A stretch of DNA of 64,000 bases, from positions 692,637 through 756,636 of the forward strand of contig MPNW01000048.1 in the NCBI GenBank assembly GCA_011800805.1, given 5' to 3'. Below, piece by piece: positions 1 through 11,605 of this stretch. How positions within the stretch are numbered: the stretch's first letter is position 1; the number at the start of each line of letters is the position of its first letter. Under the pieces are notes generated by a model that had not been told where the DNA came from, did no database searches, and saw only the letters and a program-made list of their open reading frames with translations. The DNA comes from Hirudo medicinalis (Eukaryota; Annelida; Clitellata; Hirudinida; Hirudinidae). A program made the translations under genes and the position numbers.

Positions 1-1966
1 AATACATAGATAATGTTTTGTTGGTTTTAGTTGCAACTTTTTCATTCAGTTGCACATTGATGTTTTAATACACGGTAATGCAGTAGTTTAAAATTTATGA
101 GGGAATATGGCATAAAGAAAAGAAATTTTTAACAAAAATGTTCATGTATCGCTTGAAACAATAAAATCACCAACAGCAACAACAGCAACAACAACAAGTG
201 CAACAAAAGAAGAGATGATCTTTACATCAACTTGAGTGTAGCTGTAACCATCAGGATTGATGAGAGGGACAATGTGCCAATGAAATGAGGATGCCAAACT
301 GCACTCATATTCACTCATCGTACAATTTCCTGTCACCGCCTTCAACAACTGAAATGAAAATGCATGCCAGGTTCTCCTTCCACTTATTTGTTAATTAAAT
401 AATTAAATCATTCATTCATTCATCCTTCCATCCATCGTCATCGTCATCATCATCATCACCTGTGAAATGACAAAGACAGCAGATGAGATAGTTATCCACT
501 CTCTAGCATGAATGCCTGCATCGATCCAGAAACCTGGTTTCTTTTTGTGTTTGTTTCCAAGTGCTTCGATCTGGAAATAAACATCAATTTAATTATTTAT
601 CAATGGTTGCGTACTTGTTGCTATTTGTTGATATTGTTATTAACATATAATAATATATTATAATATATCATATATTCTAATATAAAAATTATAATATATA
701 TATACATTGTAATGTAATATATATATTATGTAATATTAATGTAATATATATATATATATATTATAAATTATTTATATTATAAATCAACCTAGTCCATAAA
801 TATAATCCTTAGTCCTAAATCAACTGGTATTCAACTGGCTGTGAAATGGTGCGCTTCATAAATATGGCCGGTTGAGTTTTTTACGACTTCTTTTGTAGCG
901 GAATCACGTAGGCCAATTCTTGACGCGATGTGCTGGAGTATCTTCACAACAGAGTATACTCACAATAGAATATACTCACAATAGAATATATTCACAGATT
1001 CGCAGATTTATCAAATATTGAATTCTAGCGAATATACATTTACATTTGTATTACATCAAATCTTCAAATTTTAATTTTCATCAAAATACAAACTCATTCT
1101 AAGCCTCACTCGAAGCATCTCCTAAAGATTGAACTCCGGAATACTGCGAAGCCATTAAAATAAACAATAAATATTTAAATATTTTAATAAATAAAGAAAC
1201 TAATTCCAGCCTAATTGTTAGCAGTATTTGTAGTTATTAATTATGTTATATTACGTCAATATTGCGAAATTATTGTCAACAACAGCCAACGTGCATCACT
1301 GATGATCATCATATGTTGCCTTAAAAAGCTGTTCTCATCTCCTTGCCTTGTACTTGCGGTTTGATTTAAACAACCCAATGTCCTCCCGTTATCAACTCTG
1401 ACCCACTGAACACGAACTATTTATTGTGCAACATGTCATGTCAGCATGTCAGACATTTTGAAGTTATTAATTGAAGCCTTGACGAGAGTGTTGCAGATGT
1501 AAGCGTTAGAAATGGTTTCAGATGTTATGTCATAACAATTGCCTGGAAAATATTCATTTATTTACAAGCCCTTGAACGAAATTATGCATGAAATTAATTT
1601 TTTTTGATCTCAGGAGAAATTCTGTTTTATCTCCGAATTTTGTGATAAAACTAAAATATTTTCTTATAAGGTAAAAGAAATGTAATAAAGCATTATTTCC
1701 ATAAAATGATTGTAAAATAAGTGTCGCTTAAAATTCGTACTACGACGACGACGGATGGATGCTTGTCGTCAAGAAATGTCATTATTCCTTTATCAAGGCA
1801 CTCATCAGCTCACTTTCAAAGGAGTTTCCTTCAAGAAAGGGCAGATAAAATCAAAACAGATAAATTGGAATCTTTAATGAAAGGAAATGCATTTTATTTC
1901 ATAGGATTAACTTGATGTGAACAATGTTTAAACATTAATGTGAATATTCTAAAATATTAATGCGAA

Positions 1967-2365
1967 TAAATAATAATAATAATAATAATAATAGTAATAG
2001 TTCATTTATATGGCGACGTGAGACTAGCGTCAGAGGCGCCTTGATTCTCGGTTTAGTGCTATCCTGAATAGATGGATATAGTTGAATAGTCTTCAACTGA
2101 CTCTTGAAGAGTTCAAGTGTTGAAGTTGAGACGAATGATGGGGGAAGGTCGTTCCAGACGGCAGGCGAGGCATAGGTGAAGCCTCGATTGACGATGGATG
2201 ATCTGTGGACTGGTTGGTGAAGATGAATTGCGGAGGATGAGCGAAGGTGATCAGGGATTTGGCGGTGGTGAATGAGGTGGTTGAGATAAGGTGGGTTGGA
2301 TGTGGCTAGAGTGCGATAAGTGATTAAGGAGATTTTGAAGATGATGCAAAGGTGTATAAGCAACC
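1967..2365 (-). mobile_element. LINE 3' end (CR1/L2-like), 5'-truncated
   Basis: The minus frame reads IIFKISLITYRTLATSNP, then PYLNHLI, then a YASPAVWNDLPP motif and LELFKSQLKT. This is the usual C-terminus of CR1/L2/Rex-type LINE reverse transcriptases. The element ends in a (TAA)n tail at 1969-1995, preceded by a short GC-rich tail containing GCGCCTCTGACGCTA. The same tail recurs in the copies at 8645 and 17695 and in the SINE at 41197. It is 5'-truncated and lies inside a carboxypeptidase intron. Confidence 0.8.
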
Positions 2366-2377
2366 AGTCTGATTGCG

Positions 2378-3228
2378 TCAGGCATTCATTTTTTCAAACA
2401 CATTTGCAACAATTAGTTCCATTATGTGACGCCCACATGCCAAGCTAATCTCCTCCAAGCTTTTGTCCAGAGGTACACATGCACCGGCTTGAGTTCCTGC
2501 ATTGCTGACTGTAGCATCAAATGACATGAACTTAATGAGGTTAGCGAGGTTCCATTCCTGAGTGAGATTAAACACTGCAGTCTATTCTGCCTGCCCACTT
2601 CCATTTGGCAATGTTGGTACTCCAGCAATTTCATTGTTCCATCTCCTGATACCAGCACGGCAAGGCGATCAACTTGTTTCTTTGAAATTAAAGCAGACAA
2701 CATTTTGCCATCCCAGTGCACTTTAATGGACAAGTTCGACCAAAAGATACTCGAATCTTTTTGGCTGCTACTCCACGATGATTACGTCTGCTCCTTCTAT
2801 CACTGACTTGAGTTCTGCCTAATGCAGCTGCTAACCTGGACTGATGACATTGGTAAGCCGGTACCATTTTGGTCGACCAGGAGTTTGTGGCAGATCGAGG
2901 TTGTCATCAGTATTGCTACTGCTACTGGTCTCATTCTCACCGTTGCTGCTAAACTCCACTTGCTGCATCCTCTTAGCCTCCTTTGCCTCGCGTGTCTCTA
3001 AAAGCCGTATTCGTATCCTACTTTCTTTCTGAGACAGCACCATGTCGACTGCACCCATGCAACCACGTCTCCCCCTTCTCTTTGAGCCTCAAGGAAATCT
3101 TTGTCTTTATGCAGTTGTATGATGTTTAGGGCTTCAGCAGGTGCAATATCAAACAGGTCGTCCATATTTCCATTAAACTGTTGTTCTATCTCCTTCTGCG
3201 TGTCTGTTCTTCGAGATGCATTCTTCAC
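2378..3228 (-). pseudogene. Frameshifted ORF of a repeat-associated unknown family
   Basis: Overlapping minus frames give fragments in order: DLFDIAPAEALNIIQL, DFLEAQREGG, then in another frame MGAVDMVLSQKESRIRIRLL, then VHWDGKMLSALISKKQVDRL, then MSFDATVSNAGTQAGACVP and SLEEISLACGRHIMELIVA. I recognise this layout (HWDGK, KxxVDRLxVLVSGDG, FDxTxSNxGxxxGACV, CRHHxxEL) from multi-copy uncharacterised proteins of insects, cnidarians and hydra, which are probably transposon-derived; I cannot name the superfamily. Several frameshifts make it a relic. Confidence 0.55.
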
Positions 3229-3554
3229 GAATTACTTTGCTGACAAAAGCACTAAAGAATATTAATGACACAGATAAGTAATGAAATATATAAAATGTTT
3301 AATCAGCAATTCATTTTAGTTTGTTGATGCAAATTTGACCCCAAAAAAATCCAATTTTAGCAAAAAATTTAAAATATTGAAAAGTTTGACCTCGTTGAGT
3401 TAGCAATAAATATCAATATTTTGGAATGAAAATTGGCACAGTTACTACTCATCATAAAAGGAACAACTTTGGGGGGCGTTTAAAATTAAAAACAATAGTT
3501 TAGCGCATGTATTTGAGTGGCACCCTAATGCACGATGTGAGATAAAAACAGCAA

Positions 3555-3675
3555 TGATGACGATGACGCTGACGGTAACGCTGACGATGATGATGACGAC
3601 GATGATGACGATGACGATGATGATGACAACGATGATGATGACGATGATGACGATGACGATGATGATGATGATGAT
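3555..3675. repeat. (GAT/GAC)n microsatellite
   Basis: Trinucleotide array of GATGAC and GATGAT units, interrupted by CTGACG; the poly-Met and poly-Ser frames in it are artefacts. Confidence 0.9.
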
Positions 3676-3769
3676 TTCATATGCTCTTTCACGGATGCCT
3701 TCAATAAATCTCCCTCAATACGCATGCTCCCGTGGAGGTCGTGAGTCAAAATTAGGAATTATTTAGGAT

Positions 3770-5020
3770 GAATTCATTTTTATAATAAATATCTTCCAGA
3801 TGAAAATAACGTTATTTCCCGATAAATCGTGGACTTTTTATATTTTAACCATTTTAAGTTTTTAAATTCCGATTAAATGCGATTCTTTCATATTTCGTTA
3901 ATTAGCGTTTATGTAATTCTTCATTGGTCACTTCCTCTCAATTTTCATCAGAGTTCATTATTGTGGCCCATCTTATTAAAACAAATAAGGTAATTAATCT
4001 TCTAAATTTCCGGCGCAAATTTAAATCACCAAAGAAATTACTTTGTAAAAGAAATAAACTTTGTGGAGAATGCAAATATTTGTAAAAAAAAATCCCTCAA
4101 TCCTCCCGAGCATCACCATGGTGACAAATGAAATTCCTTTGTAAAAGTAAAACAGAACTTTTCACTTGAATCTGTCAAGGTTATGTCAAGTTGTCACTGA
4201 CGACAAATAAGTCTGACAGTTTCTGAGAGGCATGTCTATTGTTCAAATGCGGCCTCATTAATCTCCAGTCAGAGGTTGGAAAAGGCACTCATCAAGTTCC
4301 TTGGCGGATGTCTGGATCAGTTTTATGGCTGCTTGTTTCCGTAGATAAATTGCCAAGAGGATTTACATTGTTTCCACTGAACAATTAATGTAACAAGTGA
4401 CGTCCATCACAAGACTTATTCTCTTTTCTTCAATAAATTCTAATTGCTTCTTGAGAATATTTATCCATCCGTCCATCCATCCATCCATCCATTCATGCAC
4501 CATCAATCTTTTGTAATTAATCTTCACCTCTTCACCATTCATGTTGTCCTCTCTTTTCTTCTTTTTCTTTTTTCAGTCCTGCTTTTAAAGATTTTTTGTT
4601 TCTCGTTTTAAGAACATTTTTATCCAGTCGGTCGGTCGGTCAGTCAGTCAAGTTGTGAGATTAAAAAAGTACTTTTTATTACAAATTGCATTCAATTTCT
4701 TTCAGTTGCATTCCGACTATTGAGAAATTCTCACTTTTCAATATTTCTTATTTTTATTTTTGCAAGTTTTTATTTAAATCCTAGAAAAGAATGAAAATGT
4801 TGGTATTTCTTGGGAGGTGATATTTACCGCTTTCGTAATTTGCAATCAATGTGACGATCTTGAAATGTACAAATATTAAATATAAAAAAAATACTTAAAT
4901 ATAAAATAAAGAAAATAATCCCAGAAGGATTCAAAATATGAAACAAGTTTTTGACTTTTCCTTAATTATGAGGATGTACTTATTCCTCAATAACCAAGAA
5001 TGTGACCCAAATATTTTCTG
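3770..5020. other. Intron sequence with no recognised element
   Basis: AT-rich stretch in the large carboxypeptidase intron. I see only short TCCA runs (4465-4490) and a GTCGGTCGG/CAGTCAG run near 4626, with no coding signal on either strand. Confidence 0.5.
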
Positions 5021-5193
5021 AGATATTTGAACATTATGCATTACTGTCAGGGGGGGGGGGCATTTGCACTTTATGTTATAAATGAGCATTTATGTTTGTG
5101 TCTTTTTTATATTGCTTGTTCTTTGCTGAATATTATTGCTGAATTTGCTTACATTAGAGAGGAAGTTCCTTATTTTAATGCAAGACAACAAAA

Positions 5194-5410
5194 ATGGCGA
5201 GTAATATAATAAATTTGCAAACATTTACTGCGGAACAGGCAAGAAAATTTATATTGTAATTTGATAGTCGACTGACCGACCATCTGACACTGATGCTGAT
5301 GACAACTTTAGTGATGAATCAGAAACAGAATATGTTCCAATTTTGGGAAACAGTATGAGAGATGAGAAGATGAGAGCTGTTGTGAAGGAAACACATCCGA
5401 AAGTGATGTA
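5194..5410 (+). pseudogene. Possible piggyBac-like transposase N-terminal relic
   Basis: An ATG at 5194 opens MASNIINLQTFTAEQARKFI followed by a stop. A second frame then reads SDTDADDNFSDESETEYVP. A short helix with an acidic Asp/Ser/Glu tract is typical of piggyBac-family N-termini, but no DDE domain follows, so this is only a hint. A G-run of about 12 bases lies just upstream near 5049. Confidence 0.3.
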
Positions 5411-6117
5411 AATGACTTGGAGCAGCAACAAAAAATAATGGATCTTTCCAAAATTTGTGTCACACGTCACGATATTTAACATGACTAAGTTTTTTTGTTA
5501 TTCAATAAAATTTAATAGTAATCGTTTAACAAGTCATATTTTAAGAGTTTTAGTGTTATAGATTAATAATTTTTCAAGTAATTCGCCAAAGAAACATTGG
5601 TTATATTTGCACCCCGAGACCTTAAGTGTAGGCCAGGGTAGCGAAACCTTTTGAGGGTTGAAATAAACACAATGAAACTACTTATATTGGGTAACATGAA
5701 CGATTACTTACGATGGAATAAGATGAAAGAAGGTGCTAATTGAACCTTAATGTCAGTTGTCCATGGAACCTGGCTGAATGGCGAGGCAAATAAGTCGATG
5801 AATAAATTAGCATTTTAATTCGAGGTAATTAACATTTTTATTAGCTATTTAATTATCATTGCAACCTTCAATTTACAATCTTATCGGGTCTCATTCTTTC
5901 AGTGAATCAAAATGACCAATAGCACAAAGAAGGCGGCGATGATGACGATCTTTTGTAACATGTTATTTTTCATACTAATATTCAATTAATAGATAAATAT
6001 CATTGAAAAACGTCTGCAAACAAAAAATGAAAAATGACTTCCCGAAGGAAAGATAATTTCTCATTTATGTGATTTCCATGTGAAATTGTTGCCTCTTCAG
6101 CAACCTGCTGCTAACGA

Positions 6118-6305
6118 GAATGGATGAGTGAATGGTCAGTTGCATGGGTGGATGAATGGATGGATTGGTGAATGAGTGAATGGTCAGATGCATGGGTGGA
6201 TGAATGGATGGATTGGTGAATGAGTGAATGGTCAGATGCATGGGTGGATGAATGGATGGATTGGTGGATGAGTGAATGGTTAGATGCATGGGTGGATGAG
6301 TTGAT
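6118..6305. repeat. 48-bp tandem repeat, about four copies
   Basis: Units begin at 6133, 6181, 6229 and 6277 (exact 48-bp period). They are built from TGGATGAATGGATGGAT and GGTCAGATGCATGGG segments, with one or two differences per copy. It lies in an intron. Confidence 0.9.
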
Positions 6306-6576
6306 GGAAACTAGAAAAAAAACCTTTGAGTGGAAATCCTCCAAAATAAATGACAAGTAATAGCAATGTTAGCATAAAAGTGTACTTCTAACGGAGTTTG
6401 TGACGACGGGAATATTGAATTGTTGTCTCATCATTTGCGGACACAATTTTTCATTTCATTCCATGCAACTCCAGTCGATTTAATAATTTTTCTAAGAATT
6501 AAATTTAGAGAATGCCTTATTAATTAACATAACAATTAGTTACAGTGGTTAAGAAGACCGAGATCTGTGTAATAAC

Positions 6577-8017
6577 TAGGGTTGTAGAATGATTAATTTT
6601 TTTAATCTCGATTAATCATGAGATAAATTTTTTAAATCTTAGATTAACGCATAATTAATCGCACCATCTTACTTTTCAAATAATTTCCCAATATATTTCA
6701 TTTTTATCCACCAATCAATTTTATTCGTGAAAAATGCTCACAATAGTAGTTTAGAAATGTTAGGTTGTTGCATAAGTTCCCGCCGTTTTTTAAACATTTA
6801 TTTTCAAAGAAATCAGAGAATTTTTAACAACCAAAATAATAACGCTTCAATCAATTATGTACTCTCCTTCATTGTTCACTACTTCTTCCCATCTTTCCAC
6901 CAGTTTGTTGATTCCATTTCGCCAGAAATCCTTAGGTCGAGTCTCAAGGAAGTTGTTGAGCCAATTCTCAAGATGATCCTCATTTTCGAAGCTAAGACCC
7001 CTCATTTCATTTGAAAGGCAGCGGAAGAGATGGTAATCCGTCGGGGCGAGGTCTGGGGAATAGGGAGGATGTTGAAGGACCTCCCAACCGAGCAAATTGG
7101 AGTGCCATCTTGACAGTTTTTGCGGTGTGTGGTCGAGCAACAACCCAATAGTTTTTAGTAGTTCATTAATTGACATTTAGCCAGTTGCTGAGGCAAACGA
7201 GTCTGTTGATGTTAATGTTGATGTTGTCTGGAGACAGAGAAGCAGTTTGCTATTCACAACATGTCCAGAAAGGGAAAATAACCGTTCACATGGAACGGTC
7301 GTAGCTGGAGAAGCTAAGTATTTGAAGGCTAGCTTGGCAACAAGGCCATGTGATGGTGCACATTTCCAGTATCAATGAACACAAAGTTAGTCTGCTGTTA
7401 ATGCTACATATATTGTTTATTTGCAGCAATGCATATAAAATCTTGCAATCGTTCGTAAGTAACTATATTGTAGGCCTAATATTCGTGGCAGTCCACTTAG
7501 CAATGGCTTTAGTAATTGCATCAAATTTGCCCTGCTCCATTGGTTTGACTTTTTCTTGCAGCTCCACCAATGTTGTCTGACGTTGACATGGCTTGGAATT
7601 TTAATTGTTATCAGATTTTATCGATTTATCCCCGCCAGTAAACGGATGTTTGCTTCTTAAATTCTAGGTAAGGGACGATGTACTACGATGATACTTGAAC
7701 TCGCATCGACATAAATTGCAAACTACAAAAGCGTTTGTTTTAAACATAAATTTGCCTCCCACAATCGACTTGCCTATGCTACTCGTGGCCATAGTTTGTT
7801 TTAACGCAATACAGTACTTTCGGTCTTTGCTAACAATAATAATATTGGAAGCCCGAAGACAAATAAATAACAAGATATAAAGAGTTATAAAACAAAAGTA
7901 GTTGAAAATACTTTCTAAATTATAAAAAGTTAAAAATTTAAAGAGTTAATCGTCGCGTTAATTTTTTTAACTGCATAAAAAAATTAGCGCGTTAACTCAG
8001 ATTAATCTGCAGCCTTA
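6577..8017 (-). mobile_element. hAT transposon with TIRs and 8-bp TSD, transposase degraded
   Basis: The left end reads TAGGGTTGTAGAATGATTAA; the right end, inverted, reads TAAGGCTGCAGATTAATC. Both are flanked by the same 8 bases, GTAATAAC (6569-6576 and 8018-8025), the hAT hallmark. On the minus strand, 7664-7800 encodes a BED-type zinc finger (VVCNLCRCEFKYHRSTSSL). About 7480-7560 gives FDAITKAIAKWTATNIRP. About 7160-7350 gives the C-terminal dimerisation region (KYLASPATTVPCERLFSLSG, then after a frameshift ASLSPDN and RLVCLSNWL, stop at 7166). The catalytic middle is deleted, so the copy is non-autonomous. A mariner fragment is nested in it. Confidence 0.88.
6760..7145 (-). mobile_element. 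Mariner transposase C-terminal fragment with one TIR
   Basis: The minus frame contains LGWEVLQHPPYSPDLAPTDY and HLFRCLSNEMRG, the mariner DD34D C-terminal signature; the catalytic third Asp lies in SPDLAP. The end at 6760 reads TTAGGTTGTTGCATAAGTTC, like irritans-type mariner termini. The other half of the element is missing and the fragment abuts hAT sequence at about 7145, so it seems to have landed in the hAT copy and then lost its 5' part. Confidence 0.82.
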
Positions 8018-8039
8018 GTAATAACCACTCTTTACTTTT

Positions 8040-8345
8040 AATTTCTAATCCATATTTACTTAGGTGTATCTTAAATTTATCTACTGTATCCTATGGAATA
8101 AATGGAGCATTTGTCTACATTGAAAAGCATCTGCCAATTTTCTGCCCATTTGAACAACTTATTAAGTTTTTTCCTGAAGTATCCGCATTTTTAGGCAGAA
8201 TCTCCTAGCTACCTTGGTGTCGTCAGCAAACGTAGCTATTTTAGACAATATTCCATCATCCAAATCATTTATATATACACGCAGAACAACACAGGACCCA
8301 ACACTGATCCATCACTGATCCTTGTCGGACGCGTGGCAAAGGTTG
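8040..8345 (-). mobile_element. LINE reverse transcriptase core fragment
   Basis: The minus strand reads GSVLGPVLFCVYINDLDDGI then KIATFADDTKVARRF, the conserved palm of CR1/jockey-type reverse transcriptase with intact FADD, then LFKWAENWQMLFNVDKCSI in shifted frames. Just before the GSVLGP box a short local duplication breaks the frame. It directly abuts the right end of the hAT element, which may have inserted into it. Confidence 0.75.
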
Positions 8346-8520
8346 CCATTCTCAATTGAAAGAAATTGTTGGTTACATAAAAAAAAAAGGAAATCTCCCG
8401 AATAATCAGCCATTAAAAAATTATTCAAATGCTAGGTTTTCATCTATCTTAATAATATTAAAATTCCAAATAAAATCATATAAATTTGATATTATACATT
8501 ACATAAATAAGTCATGTCAC

Positions 8521-8622
8521 CTTCAGCAAATGTATGTCTCTGCACTCAAATGTTTGTCCTGCACTTTCGAGCGAAACATGACTTGGGTAAGCAGTCGCGA
8601 GGTCCTTCAGCCATGACGTGAG
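8521..8622 (-). other. Carboxypeptidase exon lying between two LINE fragments
   Basis: Exon of the M14 gene, 34 codons: WLKDLATAYPSHVSLESAGQ and then FECRDIHLLK. The acceptor is TTTTCCAG and the donor GTGACA. It is listed separately because it sits isolated between repeats (LINE core below 8345, LINE tail from 8645) and is easily missed. Phase 0 on both sides joins it to exons 9780-9678 and 570-460. Confidence 0.88.
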
Positions 8623-8644
8623 CTGGAAAATATTTCATGGACAA

Positions 8645-9405
8645 TAATAAATAATAATAGCTAATTTATAATGCGCCATTTGCATAGCGTCAGAGGCGAA
8701 TTGTGTCTTTGTTGGCTTCATGTTGGTGTCCTGAAGAGGTGGGTCTTCAGGTGACGTTTGAAGAGCTCCAGGGATGGTTGAGCTCTTACGAGGTAATGTG
8801 TTCCAGACAGCAGGAGAGGCATACGAGAAGCTTTGTTGACGAGAGATGATTTGTCAACTGGTTGGCAAAGTTGAATGGTGGAAGATGAACGAAAACCAGG
8901 TGCATGGCGGCGGAGACTGAGGTGGTGGAGATAGAGGGGGTTGGATGTCGTGAGAGTTCGATATGTCATGAGGACGATTTTGAAGATGATACGATTATGG
9001 ATCGGTAACCAGTGGAATTTCTTCAGGCAGTCAGTGATATTAAGGGTGGGGTTAAGAAGAACAAGTTTAGCAAGTTTGTCTTGTACTCACTGCAAGGAAT
9101 GGATCAAAGAGGTAGATGTACCATAGAGAAGGGAATTGCAGTAATCCAGGCGAGAGAGAACGTGACTGCGTGCAAGGGCAGAAGTTCGACGGAGAGGAGC
9201 AGACGAATATGCCGAATTGCCCTGATGAGGTGATTGCATGATTTGATGATGGAGGAGTTAAACGTTCTTTAAAGCTGAGGTGAGAATCAAAAGAAACATT
9301 GAGGAGTTTAAGAGTAGTAGAAGAAGGAAGGAGGAAGCCTGCGACGTTTATGGAGGATGGGGGAGACGGAGTTTTTAGGCGGGCGGTTGTGACGATGAAC
9401 ATGAT
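8645..9405 (-). mobile_element. LINE 3' portion (CR1/L2-like), frameshifted
   Basis: Minus frames give LLNVSFDSHLSFKERL (9290-9240), remnants of the SRLDYCNSLLYG box in another frame, then YRTLTTSNPLYLHHLSL and LELFKRHLKTHLF. The 3' end carries the family tail (GCGTCAGAGGCGAA on the plus strand) and a short AATAATAA tract. It is the longest member of this LINE family here, about 760 bp, and sits in a carboxypeptidase intron. Confidence 0.8.
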
Positions 9406-10044
9406 TTCAATAAGAATATCGTAGTCGCATTTTCTCGTAATTATTTTAAATAATTTTAACTATATGACTGATTAAACAATTTTAATTAATTAATTTCACT
9501 AGTTTAAATTTTTAAAGTATGTTAAAGATTCTTCAGCAGTGTTCTACACGAATAAATCCGTGAATCTCTCCGCCCGACCATCATCAATATATATCCTCAC
9601 AGTTTCTCCTCAAATATCTTCAGGATATTTCTATAAAATTCTGACACCGTCAGACCTTTGACCTTGGGGTCACTGACCTCTTCATAAGTGGGGTAGAAAC
9701 CCAGGAGGGCTTCCCTCACGTCTTCAGTTGATCTTTTTCTTCTTCGTTTGGTGTTTTCTTCCTTCTCGGCATCCATCAATCTATTAGAAGTTACAAATAA
9801 TACTTAATGTTACTAACAAACGAAGGCAATATTTAATAATTAATCTCAATTAATTAAACATGGCAACAATAATTTCGACACCTTTTGAGGTTTTCAACAA
9901 GGACGTGGAACTGCAGACCGAAGGAAGTGAGTGCTTCCTTAACCTCTTGAACCACGTGACTCATCACGTGAACGTGCACGACTTTTCCATTTTTTGAAAC
10001 ATCAGACTCCTCGAGTGGGCGTGTCTTCCAGTAGAAAACCTTCA

Positions 10045-10750
<706 letters not shown>

Positions 10751-11039
10751 CATAATTTCATCAAGTCAAATAAAATTATTTTAAATATTGACATATTTAA
10801 AAATAAATACGCAAATGACATGATGACAAGTTTCATGCATAATTGCGTAATTATTTTTTAGTCTTTTTAATTTTTTATTTTGATAAATGAGAATAATAAA
10901 GGAGAATATTTACTTGTAATTTGTAATTATTAAAATAATAATGCACAATAATAAATAATTTGCAACGGAAGTTTAAGTCAAACCGAGATTTAAATTATCA
11001 ACACAGGTTTTGTTGTTTATAAACTCAAATCGTTAATGT

Positions 11040-11262
11040 TCATGGCGTGCAGGTTGTGCGTCCCTACGTGTTACATGAGGAGGTGGTAATGGCAACGGTC
11101 GTAATGTGTCGTGTTCGAAACCCAGCCTGCACTGCCGCAAGCGCTCAATGCGAAACTGCCTCGGGTGTTATGCATGTGGCGCTTTATCAATGACGTACAC
11201 ATACATTCAGGATTTCCAAATCATCTTAGTAACGGACCTTAATCAAATAAATAAATAAATAA
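11040..11262 (+). mobile_element. tRNA-like SINE, copy 1
   Basis: An A-box-like TGGCGTGCAGG at about 11042 and a B-box-like GTTCGAAACCC at about 11107 suggest a tRNA-derived head, with spacing wider than in a tRNA. The body CCCAGCCTGCACTGCC recurs at 41217. The end GCGCTTTATCAATGACGTAC resembles the LINE tail of this window. An AAATAAATAAATAA tail follows at about 11246. Confidence 0.6.
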
Positions 11263-11605
11263 CATTCATGATTTATTTGATCGACCAACCAAAAAGAACA
11301 TCAAAAGCTCGTTTGAACAAAAATGAAAATACAACGGTGACGTCACAAAGAAAATGAAACCCTTTTGGTGTGTCCACAGACAATAAAAAACTGTGGATGC
11401 AGCGCCCTATTTACCCATGAACAGGCCCTTGTTATGCAGTCAAGGAGTTTTTTACCCCCCTCAACATTTTGAGGACACCCCAGCGTCATTTCCGGATATG
11501 GAAAATCGAGTCCTAAGGTGTGCCAGCTTAGGGCACCCATAGAAAAAAGGACCGTGTTCCCATTATTCCTATCCCTAGGGAATATGAATTCCCCTTTAGT
11601 CCTTT
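11263..11605. other. Unassigned stretch before the gypsy pol relic
   Basis: A 65-codon open minus frame (11540-11343) contains LDFPYPEMTLGCPQNVEGG, but I recognise no family and see no splice context. Treat as unassigned repeat-like sequence. Confidence 0.3.

Noticed and set aside
3525..3766. Open frames of poly-Ser and poly-Met/Thr
   Set aside because: They are translations of the GAT/GAC microsatellite in alternate frames; no flanking coding signal.
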